A stretch of DNA of 64,000 bases from Pseudoips prasinana (lineage: Eukaryota > Arthropoda > Insecta > Lepidoptera > Nolidae). Location of the stretch: contig OX621240.1 in NCBI GenBank assembly GCA_951640165.1, forward strand, positions 11,978,713 through 12,042,712, in the 5' to 3' direction. Below are positions 42,562 through 53,940 of the stretch, one piece after another. A model generated the notes under the pieces. That model saw nothing but the letters and a program-made list of their open reading frames with translations. It had not been told where the DNA came from and did no database searches. The translations under genes and the position numbers were made by a program. Position 1 is the first letter of the stretch. Each line of letters begins with the position of its first letter.

Positions 42562-45500
42562 CTGGAAAATAAATAAAGTATTAGTAATTGTGATTTAATT
42601 ACAATGAACTTTTCAATTTTATTGGGGTTAGCTCTCAGCCTAAAATATTGCATTTGGCTACTGAAACTATACAAACAAAAAAAATATAATATATGATTAC
42701 AAAAAATTATAACTGTTGTGACTGCCTCTCGTGAAAACCAACAGTGGAACCTATTATCTGAGTCTTGTAATTTGTAATGGTTATTTGTGAGAAATATATA
42801 GTCTCTGATCAAACTGCATTGATTTCCTCAGTGTCTCCATTTTCAATACTTCAATCCACTACTGTCTCATCTGTCAGTTTACAATTACCATATTACTAAG
42901 TTATTTATTACCTTGGTGGCCTTCGTTGTCATTAGGGATTCTATTTGGCTCATGAAAAGTAGTTTCTTCAATTTCAGGATGTGTAGGAGGAATGGCATTC
43001 TCTATCAACGGCCGATCGGCATTGGGCTCACCCCATCTTTCTCCTTGATCTTCTAAAATAGAAAATTAAACCGTTGTATTGTGCTGTAGAGGTAAATTCC
43101 TAATTATATAAAATATTTCTGAATTGAAATATTTAAACTACTTATACATATTTCATATATAGGTACACCCACCGCAATTAAAAAATTTGTTCGCCTAATG
43201 TAATTTTATATATATAACAGGGTATGAACTTAATCGTGTTAATGCCACATTATGTACTAAAAATAAAAGGTATTTTACTAATTTCTAAATAATTATGAGA
43301 ATCCTATCTACAAAACTAAAAGTCGTAAATTTATAAGCGTATCGACACCCGATATCAATAGTGAATTATATGGTCAATTCTGTTTAGTGATTATTATAAA
43401 CATTTAAATGATTCTTGAAAATCTAATTACTACATCACTTTTTTATATAGTTCGAGAATGGGATCTCTTTACATTGCTCACATACATAATATATTAATGA
43501 TAAAATAAACAATACAATTATAAAGATTTTACTAATATTTATAAAAAAAATGCAACCGTGTTTTCTATTGAAATCAGTAACAACTCTTTGCCATCCTGTA
43601 GGGAGTCCCAAAGTAGAATGGATTGTACCAAGAGCGAAGAGTTCATAAAATGAAAATGATCAGACGGGCATTAAAGGAGACGGCTATGAGATGATTGGTG
43701 CGGAGATATTGGCCTTGTGAAGTTAAATACATTAGGGAGGTAAAAAATACCTGATTCGTCGAAAAAATTGTCATCTTGATCGATGGTGCTTGAAATCTCG
43801 TCTCTTTCAGCTGCACTCTCATATTTTTCTGATAGGACGCCAAGAGGCACTGGAAATGAATTAGTTATTAAATAACAGAATAATTAACTTGAATCTAGTA
43901 AATATTTTAATTTTTCTGTTTATCAAAATCATGTAATCGAATTCAACTTGAAAATATTTCCTATCCAATAAAAATTACTAATATTGGTTCTCACACAACG
44001 GAAAGGTCGTGTCACATATAAAAACAAGTATGCTGTCGAATTGATGAACTCCTTCTGTTTCAAGTAGATTAAAGGGACAATTTTGTTAGGAGTTGCACAT
44101 TTGTAACGAGCCTCAATAATAAGATTGGGGCACATTTCATCGCCATCTACCCCAAACTAAGCAAACCTAGTTATATGGCTACACAATGCTCGTACAACGG
44201 ACGTAAATAAATTCATATAATACACAGAAAACATCCAGACCAAGACAAATAGACATGTTCTTGAACACAAGACAAGCAAATCTATACATATAATAAAATC
44301 GTAGGAAAGTCAAAACTGTACATTGAATATTTTTTTAAAGGATACTTGGGGCGTAATCTACAAGTGATATCGAAGCCAAAAATATAGTTTTTTAGAATTT
44401 TTATCTGTGTGTCTGTTTGTCTGTATGTATGTCTGGGCTAAACTCAAAAAGTACTGCATGGATTTAGTTCAAATTTTGCATGAATATTACTAAGAGGTCG
44501 GGTGAACATAAAGGCTACATATTATCACGCTATCACCTACGGGGAAGGAGCTGTGATAATTTATAAAAGTTAACGCGGGTAAAACCGCGGGGCACAGCTA
44601 GTAAGCAATATTAATGTTAGTGCAATCTATTAGAGGACCCAACATGTATATGTATGGCGAATTAGGTGAATGTATCACCTAATTCGCGCTTTCGCCATTT
44701 GATTCGAATAGCCTTTTGGTCTAGTCACTAATCAGGGACCGCCACTGCTAAGCCAGTGGTCGTGAGTTCGATCTCCACCTAGGAGAACTCTTTGTACGAT
44801 GAGTACGATTATTTGTTCTCTGACTGGGTCTAATTGTTCTAGTATATATGTATTCAGAAATAAATAAGCAAGTATAAGAAGTAAGTAAAGATATAAAATT
44901 ACAAACTCTATCAGTAGTCTGGTTGCAATAGTACTAGCTTTGCCTAACTTAGGCTCGGATGGCAGTGTGTTAGTTTTCCCAAGATATATTATTATTCTTT
45001 TATATCACAAATAAAGTAAGTAGACTAAAGAGCCTAGTTGGAAACACAGAATATGTATTGTGAAATATTACAAGGTGCACTTGGAACCTAGTTTTAGAGT
45101 GGCAAACCAATCAATACAATTCCGCTTAAAAATGAGTTCTATTATTACCAGAATAAAACTTAACTTCCATCAGAAATACAATGGTCAATTGATCAATTTA
45201 GATCTAAGGTGGCTTATAAAAGTTGTGCAATTACGGCCTAACGGCGTGTCCCCATAAATTCGAACTTAAGAAGTTACAAATAATGCTAGAAGAATGTTTA
45301 TGTTATAATCTAATAAAGTTTTAAAAAGTATGTCCTGTCTCCTATTTAAACTTTCCTAATGTTCATATTTAAAAAAAATAGTTTTTCAGATTGTTTATGT
45401 TCAATATTCGTGTTTTGGAACCTCATTATTTATTTTCTTTATTTATTCAAAATAACGCCCACACGAAGGAAATCAATCCTTATATCGTGAGGACTAACAA

Positions 45501-48500
45501 AATGCAATTTACAAAGATACACCACACCCAGAGCCAGAACAGACTAAGGCTTCTCAAATAGTTGTCATTTACTGTGATCGAAACTGAAACACGGCTACCT
45601 TATCCAATGAGCCGTACGTGCTGTCATAACGTCGCAAATATATATTTTTTATATCATCATCATGTCAAAGTCACACCGCACATACTTCTCAGAGCTCTCA
45701 TTTCCACTGCATTTATTTTACTTTCATTCTTTTTCTGCCATACCCAACTTTCACTTCCATACACTAAAGTTGGCACTAACACTCCATCGTGCACGGCTAG
45801 TCGAGCCTTCTAAATACTGATGTAAGAGAGCGTTGTGGTGAGAAAGAGGATGTAGTCATACTGATGTAAGAGAGCGTTGTGGTGTGAAAGAGGATGTAGT
45901 CACAAAGATTGAAAAAGGCATGCTGAGATGGTTTGGCCATTTAGAAAGGATGAATGAAAGAAGATTGACAAAAGAAGTATACCTGGCCTGTGTGAATGGG
46001 ACAACCGGAAGGGGAAGACGGCGGAAGACCACGTCGAACATTCTCTGACCAAATTGGAGATGTTCTCAAGAAAGGGCAGGTCAGAAGTACCCTAAACCGG
46101 CGAGCATGTATGAAGAATATATAATGACAGTAATCGAGGCAAAAGAAGTATGCAAAGATCGTGACAAATGGAAATCCGTTGTCTCTGCCTACCCCTCTGG
46201 GAAACAGGCGTGAGTCTATGTATGTATCATCATGTCAGCCAAAGTACCTCTACAGCTGGACACATGCCTCCCCAAAGAATAGGGGGAAATGCCATAATCG
46301 CCACGCTTGGCAGACGGGTTGGCGATCACAGTTCGATGGTAATAGTTCATAGAAAAACGCTGCTGCCCGTTCTCTAGTAGGTATTCCCTCGGACAATTTC
46401 TACGCCCCCCACGGAATGAGATGGGGTGATGATATTCTAATCCATCACCACACAACAATTATAATATAATTTTTATATGCTTTTGTTCAAATCGAACCTT
46501 CCTTTATCAAATATTATATGGCTTATTTAACTACATGATTCCGCAGAGAAAATTTACTACAACCACTGATTTAATAAAATGGCTAACATACATAGTTTTA
46601 AGCCTTAACTGGGTCAGCATTTTTCCCCATGGTGTCGTAAAGGGAAACAAAAGGACATATCAACAAGATGAGCACCATAATTCATTCCACACTGACAGTT
46701 TCAAACTGTGTTTTACAAAACAATTCAGCAAAAACTAGCGAGTTAATGTTTCATAAAAGGGTTAGTTATATGAATTTACTGCCTTGTTGGTCTAGCGGTA
46801 GCGTATTCAAATGCAGATAATGAGGTCCTAGATTCAAATCCCGAGTCGAGCTAAAAACGAATTCTCTGGCAAGAAGAACACCCAGTCACGGAATCTCACA
46901 GCCTCAAAAATACGTAAAGCTTTCGATTCAGCGCCTGATCTCTCCTCCGTCGCGTCGTCAGATAAACATAGTGCATACGGGTTTACTATTATGGACCCTG
47001 TCAGGCACAGCAACCTTAAAGTTGGAAAGAAAATCTTATATTCTTACCTTAGCCTACCTACCAAGGATTTTCTTTTAAAGGATTTTTTTTCTTATTTTGT
47101 TTTTTTGCAGTTATATTTAATTTATTTTTCTTATTTAACCTGTGAACTAATGGACTCTTAGGTCAGAATTCCAATAAACATTGCATTATATCTATAACAT
47201 AGCACTAAACTTAAACATTGAAAGTTTTATCCCTATTTACCCTAAACGAGCCACATAATAGTCAATACTGATAGTAGGTACAACGTAAAAAGGGTGAGGC
47301 ACTTGAATCGCTTGTGATCCCGACCCTACCTTCATATTAACCTACATTTAACTTTATATGTAGAACAAAGTAATTGCAGTAATAAGTAGGTATAATCAAT
47401 ACAGTACATTAATACTTTTTATAATAACATATAGCTATAAGTTCTCAAAAGTTTCACATAGTTTAATATAAAAAAACTACAGCGTCTGTATACTCCAAAT
47501 TATTTAGCCGAGGAATGAGTAGATTTTTTGAAGTTTACAGATAGCCTAGAAGGCTTTTATTACTTTACCAAACTTTCTATTCCATCACTCTCATGATCCG
47601 GTCGGACGACTAGCGACACGACCAGAAAGAGGTCATAATATGAATCAATTAAGTTATCTGCAACAGATAGTATACATTTAGATGTATGAGAGAATAAATA
47701 ACTACAGTCAAACGAGATAATTAGGGTCCCATTTAAATGGGTATTTTTCGGTACCGGTATCGGGTTTAGGTATCGTGTAAACCAAGCGCGTACAAAAGTT
47801 TTACTCTTAGAGTCACAATCGTACTTGGGTGGCCCATATGGTCGTCTTATACCGGAATTGAACACAATATAAGTGAGCACCCAAGATGTATCGAGATTGT
47901 TAATTTTAGATGGAGAAGTAGAAGGTTGTATAAAATATCGGGTGTTAATTAAACAGACTTAAGAAGTTACAAGTAATGCTAGAAGAATGTTTATGTTATA
48001 GCATTATTCGCTTCTAAAAAATTACAATGCCATCTAAATTACTATGTCAGCCACAAGCTGACGAGCGTGTGAATGATACTATTTTAGCCACTAGTTATGT
48101 TCTATGTAAGCCACTCTAAATACAACTCAGCATGGTGGTTATTTCACATAAAATCATTGAGTTATTTTGCCTAGTGCCAAATAAATATTTTTGTATATAT
48201 TATAAAATGACATAATATGTCACCTGAAAAATTGACAAAGCTCCAAAAAAAGGGATTTTTGAAAACTTTCCAATCTTCACCAACAATTATAGTGTATCTA
48301 GCGCTTGGTGGCCGCTGCGTCAATGGGTTCTTACGTATTATTTCTGCGACATGATAGAACTCGTAAGTAATCTAATATACTTACCGCAAGCATACACGAC
48401 TTTAAGGTAAGGCCTTGACAACAGCTGGCAGGATGAACTAAAAGTCCTATTATTGGCCATTATCGCACATCTTCGCTTCCCAAGACATAACTGTATCACG

Positions 48501-50908
48501 GTTTTCACTGCGTGAGGAGCTGTGCAAGCTGCAAAATAAAAAAGTACTTTTAAGTAGTAAACATAGGTATATATGATTCATTATAATGATGTGGATTTTG
48601 ATGGCTTTAATAATATGTTGTAGTTACGAGTAAAAGTCATCCGGTGGCACTACCGTTTAGTCGGTTTTAACTAGGTGCAACCCATAAAAGTGGGATCACG
48701 ATAAATGCATTAATTTTTATTTATTTAATCACCCATGGGGTAACAAGTTTAGTTATATGTTTGGTCACTTTTATAAACGAAAGAAGTTTAGAATCGAAAT
48801 ATTCAGAACTAGGATAGTCTGAATATTTCGATTCTAAACAAGATAAGGTGCTTTATTACTGTACTGATTAATGATGTTGTCCAGATGACATTGCTTAAAT
48901 GAAGTAAACAAAAATTCATCCTACGCGGAAATGTAATTGTTATACAGAGTATTTAAATCTAGATTGAATAAATTTTGCAAGCTACATTTGCAGCTTCCAA
49001 AATGTATTCAATCTAGATTTTTGATCCACAGATAAGTAACTAAATACAAAACCATATAATTGATTGCTTTTCTGTCAAAGGAACATACGTAATAGTTTCC
49101 TAAAATTAAATATTGAATGCCACCGAAATAAAAATTATGCTTATATAATTGTATTGATACACCTTATTAGGTGTGCTTGTTTAAACATACAAATAGATAT
49201 TATTAAAAAAAAAAAAAATATGCTGTAAATAAATACTAAAATATGAAATATATAAATCACTAAGGAAATGACGTTCTACACGTGTATGTTTTTTATCGTC
49301 CTACCCGCATTCATACATTCCGTAAATATCACCACTGTTCCGATTACCCAACCTCTAACAGCATGGTTGGAATGTTGTTGTCGTATAAGGGCAATTGTAA
49401 TGGCTTCAAGCCCTACCAAAGAGTAAATACTAGCCTTATATCTACAAATCGCCCAGGTTTAGTACCTTTTCTTTCATTTCATTTATACATAACTCTAACA
49501 TAAATTCAGTTAATTACAGTCCTGTCAAAACGAATTATGTACAGCTATGTCACACACGAAATAGGACAGAGCCACACCCGTGACGTCAGAAAGACAAATG
49601 GCATTAAGTTCTTACTTTATTTTTTGAAATATTGTCGTATTTCTAGGAAAATGTGACTTTTTAAAAACACGGAAGCATAAATTACAAGTGATATTTTTGT
49701 ACTTTGTCAAGTCGCACAAATGTCTTTATTGTACGTGGATTATTTTTATAAAATCTCTTAACGAAATAATGGCTTGATTCCACGAAATAATTACTAAGTA
49801 CAGACGTCAGCACATCCAGCTACCCCAATCTGTCAAATTTCTTTTATAGATTTTCAACTTTATCACTAGGTTCACTTTTAAATGGGGAATTTTGACAGAT
49901 TGGGGTAGCTTGATGTGCTGGTGACTGTACATTGGATCGCTGGTGGTCGTACACGCGTAATTGTAAATCACATAATTTGTACGAAGAAAACACAGCTCTT
50001 CATTTGTTCTCCATATAAATTTTAAGGTATTCCGCGTGGTTGAATGCCCGCACATCACTGTAATTTGGCATTTACAGAGACTAGCTCGATTGCCCCATAT
50101 TTATTTAAGACTCACAATAGAAACTCGACAAAAAGTTGGACGGCTAAGTGATCTGCATAACCAAATAATTACAAATATTATTAATAGGCACTTGCCAATT
50201 GTATATTACAAGTTAATGTTCTTGTCAAAATAATTAATCTAATTACTGGAGAATTGGGGCGTCGCCACGTCGCTTAATTTTATACAATGTTTCATATGGA
50301 AGTGTTATCTCTTAAAGCCTGCTACATGATACCGATAGATACCACCAACATGGATTCATTAAAAAGAGAGTAAATTTCAGCAACCTGACGGTATTAAAAA
50401 TGACTGTGTTTCAATGCAACTCCAAATCCTTTTGAGGACCCTTAATCGGACAATGGTATAATAGATACCATCTCATTCTAAACTCTATTATATTGACATA
50501 TGAGCTAAAACCAATTAATTATGAACTTACGCTATGGGTTAAGGTTCAATGTAGGTAGGTACTATTTATTGAAATGAAATTCGGAATAATTTAATTTTGT
50601 AACTAATACTGATATATAACACTCAATTTGAATATAGTCGTTGTGTCAATAAACCACGTTTATAAAGAAAACCACTATATTCCTATAAATGAACTAATGG
50701 TGATGAAATTAAACTTTTTTGCGAATGATATTGTTTTACGTAGACTAATATTACTTACTCTCATCCGGTACACCTTGTGCCTGCATACAAGTATTAGCTT
50801 CAAAGGCTATTCTGCCATACTGAGCATCAAAGATAGCAATCCTTGAGTGAGGGTTGCAACTAAGTTTAATCAGTTCACCCTCACAACCCGTTCTACTTCG
50901 GAACTCAT
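42071..50908 (-). CDS. SUEL-lectin single-pass membrane protein, EVA-1-like (3' five exons)
   Basis: Exons on the minus strand: 50908-50759, 48528-48385, 43849-43751, 43052-42912 and 42561-42071. Splice sites are AG/GT throughout and the joined frame stays open for 340 residues. Residues 7-96 or so form a SUEL-type lectin domain: [12 protein letters not shown] and YGR at the start, LCLGKRRC, a second NNRTF block and PYLKVVYAC at the end, with the family cysteines. An acidic linker of about 80 residues follows, then one hydrophobic helix ([18 protein letters not shown]), a basic stop-transfer segment ([13 protein letters not shown]) and a cytoplasmic tail ending SSNYYYG. The layout matches EVA-1 proteins, which work as surface guidance co-receptors in C. 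elegans, but I did not see the conserved EVA1 tail motif, so the name is tentative. Upstream exons, including the signal peptide, are missing. Confidence 0.82.
42912..43052 (-). CDS. SUEL-lectin gene, linker exon
   Basis: 141 bp between acceptor TTCTATTTTAG and donor GTAATA. Encodes an acidic, proline-containing extracellular linker ([16 protein letters not shown] region). Confidence 0.8.
43751..43849 (-). CDS. SUEL-lectin gene, short linker exon
   Basis: 99 bp between TTCATTTCCAG and GTATTT. Encodes the segment directly after the lectin domain ([12 protein letters not shown]...), strongly acidic. EVA1C in vertebrates also continues with a VP dipeptide after the last lectin cysteine, as I recall. 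Confidence 0.8.
44136..44280 (-). repeat. SINE core fragment cut by a Helitron
   Basis: Minus-strand SINE-B/C sequence (CTTGTCTTGTGTTCAAGAAC, GTCTGGATGTTTTCTGTG) that ends exactly where the Hel-2 element starts. Confidence 0.55.
44281..44601 (+). mobile_element. Hel-2 Helitron-like element in intron
   Basis: 321 bp: TCTATACATATAATAAAATC start after A, AACGCGGGTAAAACCGCG hairpin and CTAG end before T. It lies inside the second visible intron of the lectin gene, in the opposite orientation to the gene. Confidence 0.8.
44657..44687. repeat. 13-bp hairpin
   Basis: GCGAATTAGGTGA and its inverse around ATGTA. Confidence 0.7.
44703..44998 (+). repeat. SINE-D copy in intron
   Basis: Head TTTGGTCTAGTCACTAATCA, B box GAGTTCGATCTCC, then GATGAGTACGATTATTTGTT and the common core. 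Confidence 0.7.
45653..45813 (-). repeat. Second non-LTR family, inverted coding piece
   Basis: On the minus strand it encodes [19 protein letters not shown] and [15 protein letters not shown], typical of the region just after RT in RTE-type elements. Confidence 0.7.
45815..46228 (+). pseudogene. Second non-LTR family, C-terminal coding remnant
   Basis: Plus strand encodes [20 protein letters not shown], the [16 protein letters not shown] region and, after a frameshift, [19 protein letters not shown]. It is the direct continuation of the piece at 45653-45813 but in inverse orientation. A 44-bp unit is duplicated in tandem at 45815-45858 and 45859-45902. Confidence 0.75.
46228..46460 (-). repeat. 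R1 retroposon copy
   Basis: Very similar to 341-575; starts CATCATGTCAGCCAAAGTAC in plus orientation. Confidence 0.65.
46780..46970 (+). repeat. SINE-A 5' half
   Basis: tRNA-like head with TTGGTCTAGCGGTAGCG and B box ATTCAAATCCCG, then a decayed body. Confidence 0.7.
47566..47640 (-). repeat. SINE-A mid fragment
   Basis: Minus-strand match to CATGAGAGTGATGGAATAGA and the neighbouring GACCTCTTTC. Confidence 0.6.
48385..48528 (-). CDS. SUEL-lectin gene, C-terminal half of the lectin domain
   Basis: 144 bp between TTTATTTTGCAG and GTAAGT. Encodes [17 protein letters not shown] and PYLKVVYAC, the signature half of the fold. Confidence 0.88.
48786..48839. repeat. Perfect 22-bp palindrome with 10-base loop
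   Basis: Arms 48786-48807 and 48818-48839. Lies in the intron between the two halves of the lectin domain. Confidence 0.9.
48955..49020. repeat. 66-base hairpin
   Basis: AAATCTAGATTGAATA pairs exactly with 49005-49020; a second inner stem (ATTTTGCAAGCT) pairs with one mismatch. Confidence 0.8.
49798..49930. mobile_element. MITE-1, copy 2 in intron
   Basis: 133 bp from GTACAGACGTCAGCACATCC to its inverse-like end GTGCTGGTGACTGTAC. It differs from the copy at 5851 by scattered substitutions and a short deletion. Confidence 0.75.
50759..50908 (-). CDS. SUEL-lectin gene, N-terminal half of the lectin domain
   Basis: 150 bp between ATTGTTCACAG and GTAAGT. Encodes [19 protein letters not shown] and YGR, the start of the domain. 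The exon begins in phase 1, so at least one more coding exon must lie upstream (to the right, or beyond the window). Confidence 0.85.
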
Positions 50909-51026
50909 CTGTGAACAATATGATAATTATGTTACAAGATAAACTACATTTTTTTTTTGAATAACTATATCGAAAATGTGTGCCAATGGGTACTATTTAT
51001 TTCTTAATTACGTTGCGTGGTATTTC

Positions 51027-51290
51027 GGGCCTGTTGGCGTGGTTGGCAAATGCTTGCTTTTCACCCCGGAGTTCGTGGGTTCGATTCCCACCCAGCACAA
51101 ATATTTGTGTGCATGAACATATCTGTTTGTCCTGAGTCTGGGTGTAATTTATCTATAGGCATAAGTATGTATTTACAAAAGAAAAGAATTATATGTAGTA
51201 CATCAGTTATCTGGTTTCCATAGTACACGCTCTGGTTAGTTTGAGATCAGATGGCCGTGTGTAAATAATGTCCCAGGATATTATACTATT
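51027..51290 (+). repeat. SINE-B, complete copy
   Basis: Head GGGCCTGTTGGCGTGGTTGG, B box GGTTCGATTCCC, complete core and a TATTATTATT tail. Confidence 0.85.
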
Positions 51291-51478
51291 ATTATTACAA
51301 TATAATGTAGCACTTGGATATTAACTTAAACTTGTACGTATTAAGTGCACAATGGAGACGTAAAGTCTAATACAAAATTAAACTTATATCTTAAGAAAAT
51401 CGATCAAAGCGGATGGGTTGGTAATAGTAAGCATTCTGGTAACAATTTTTTTTTCATAAAAAAACAACGCTCGAATTA

Positions 51479-51662
51479 GGGAATTTAATCCCTGTGTCAC
51501 GGGGTACTTTCCAAACATATAATAGATGGACACAAATTACAGCCAGACCCAGAACAACTATTTATTGGTCACACAAATAGTTGTCCGGCGTGGGACTCGA
51601 ACCCGCGCGACGAAGCGGCGAGGGTACTGTTTAAGCCGTTGCGCCACACGTGCACGTTATTT
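51479..51662 (-). repeat. SINE-E, complete copy
   Basis: Minus strand: head GTGTGGCGCAACGGCTTAAA, B box GGTTCGAGTCCCACGCCGG, then ACAACTATTTGTGTGACC and GTTGTTCTGGGTCTGGCTG. Relatives lie at 55822 and 62588. Confidence 0.8.
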
Positions 51663-51704
51663 TGCTACTACTTTAAATTTCATACTATATTACAAATTTT
51701 GAGG

Positions 51705-51935
51705 CACCGAGCATGCTTGTCACTGAAAGTGATGAGCGCAGAAGGCCTTTAACTATGTAGCAGTAAATTTTTTCAAGCGATAAACACCTGAGGATACCCT
51801 TATGAGCTCCGAACCAATGCTCATGGGTCGCCACAGTGAAAAAACAGGATTCCATAAAGAAGGTGTGATCGCTCCTCTTTCTCACCAGCGAGAATTCCTT
51901 CCTAGCTAACCTACAGTTTTCTCTAGCTACTAAGG
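51705..51935 (+). repeat. R2 repeat, second copy
   Basis: See 10686-10922; shares CACCTGAGGATACCC-type block and CCTAGCTAACCTACAG. Confidence 0.45.
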
Positions 51936-52034
51936 TGGAAGATATCCGAGCTACTATCCATTTCTAATATTCCTAACCAATTTTACTTATCGTTCTGTTT
52001 TTACATAACTGACTCTTCTACTTTTCGTATGGGC

Positions 52035-52750
52035 AGTGGTTACCAGAGAATATTCTAGCTCCCTAATAGTCTTCCGATATAGCTTAATTACTGTTGTCTT
52101 ATGACTACATGTGAGTACGGCTCCTTCAAGTGCTCTCAGAAATACGGAGACGCGGTATTTAGACTGTCTCAGCCATGCTCACGACCTGCTAAAGATACTT
52201 AGCTATGAGTTACTGATCTCCTCTGATATATATGATTTTTTTTTCTCGACATATTTAGGTACATATTTCTATCTAATTGACTATATTAAATTCTTTTTAT
52301 TTGTATTATTAATATATTCAGTTTATCAAATATCTGTTATTTCATTTCATTTTATTATAGTATGTAATGGGGGTTAACTATCCGTGGACCAATGCTGAGA
52401 TAGATGCCTTTTCACCTAGAACGGACTAACGAATATTAAGTATAAGATTTTCATTGTTTGTTTTTCTGTTATTGTATAATTTCATTGTTATGTCCGTCCT
52501 GGTAATGAATAAATGATTTTTTCTTTCTTTTCTTTCTATATAACATAAGGACTGTGTCTTATGATGACAAGTGAGAACGCAGGTTAAAGTGCTCTCCTCA
52601 AACACGGAGACGATCAGTAATCAGATCATTTAGGTAGTGTCTATAGACTGACCACCCATCAAGCTCCTTAACCTCAGCCATGGTCACGATCTAGTAAAGA
52701 TTAACGCTATTACTTTGTGCAATAGAATACAAAGCGATCTATTCACCTAA
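52035..52750 (+). repeat. R8 repeat, two copies in the same orientation
   Basis: 52085-52240 and 52555-52720 share the order GTCTTATGA, CAAGTGAG, AAGTGCTCTC, ACGGAGACG and CAGCCATG-TCACGA. AT-rich sequence and a TTTCTTTC run lie between. The second copy contains GGTTAAGGAGCTTGATGGGT on the minus strand, a possible worn 5S-like trace. Confidence 0.4.
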
Positions 52751-52998
52751 ACATTAACCAGGTATTTAATTAAAAATGTTTTCAAAATTTATAAAAGGAA
52801 AATATTTTGAAAGGCATCCATCACTTAATAACATGGCAGGTACAGAAACGTTTTAAATATTTTCCCGTACCTTTTGAGTACTATGTTTCAGTTAATTTTA
52901 CGCTTCGTTCGCTTAGTAGTTCTTTTTTAAATTTATCCTGGTCCTGGGTTCCAATCAGGGTTCGGGAGACGTCCGTCTTACAATCCAACAGTCCTAAA

Positions 52999-53057
52999 TG
53001 GGTTAGCTGACAAGATTGGAAATAGTCAGGCTATTTCCAATCTTGTCAGCTAACCCA
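52999..53057. repeat. Perfect 27-bp palindrome with 5-base loop
   Basis: Arms 52999-53025 and 53031-53057 around TCAGG. Confidence 0.92.
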
Positions 53058-53178
53058 CTAACAATAATAACACACAATAATTGTGTATCATTATGTCCCG
53101 TATGGATAGCTCATCTTCGTTGAGACTGGCTGTAATTTTTTAAATTCAAACTAGTGGATCTTATTGTATATTTTTCAG

Positions 53179-53340
53179 ACTTACGAAATAGACTCCGGTC
53201 ACAGGTGGGCTGAAGCAAAAAAAAACATGTCTAGGTGGGGGCTGTCGAGCAACCCCAAAATGGACTGTATTTGTGGAGCATTGGTCCAATCCATGGCCCA
53301 CCTAATATCGTGCCCAGCTTATCCTGCCACATGTTCATGG
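53179..53340 (+). pseudogene. Relic of a non-LTR retrotransposon C-terminus
   Basis: Encodes GHRWAEAKKNMSRWGLSS followed by CICGALVQSMAHLISCP. The HKWGL-like block and the Cys-x-Cys...His...Cys pattern occur at the end of many Jockey/R1-type ORF2 proteins. No flanking element structure remains. Assignment is by pattern memory. Confidence 0.4.
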
Positions 53341-53454
53341 CAGGATCACAAGCACGGCCATCAGTGTGGCCATGTTTGCCAAATTTTTGTGGCCCATACA
53401 ATATTTTTACCAGTTTGCCACCGACACGCTACCGGAACGTAGCATTGATTATAA

Positions 53455-53640
53455 ATAATAATATCCTGGGGCATTTTTCACACGGCCATCTGATCCTAAA
53501 CTAAGCAGAATGTGTACTATGGAAACCAGATAGCTGATATTCTACATATACTACTTTTCTTTTGTAAAAACATACTTAAATAGATAATTAAACTCAGATT
53601 CAGGACAAACATAGATGTTCGTGTTTGAAAATGCGTATTT
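53455..53640 (-). repeat. SINE-B 3' part
   Basis: Minus strand: GTTTGTCCTGAATCTGAGTT and the common core; head missing. Confidence 0.65.
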
Positions 53641-53940
53641 TATACGGTAAATATAAAAAAAATACATGCGTGTAATGAAAATAATAATATTGTGATTCAG
53701 TACTTGGCGTTGCAACGTCCACGGCAGACTCGTGAAAATTATAGAATTATTAATAAGAAATAAGAATTTCTAAATCTAATCATATAAATAAATATTTTAT
53801 TTAGTATTATTATTTACAACGTCTACTATTACGTCGTTAACCGATCCGTCATCGCATCGTGGTGTTTGACACGAATTTTTACTAACCACTGTCTTAACGC
53901 AGTGAAATAACATTTCCCCAGTTGAATTGGTCATGGAAAC

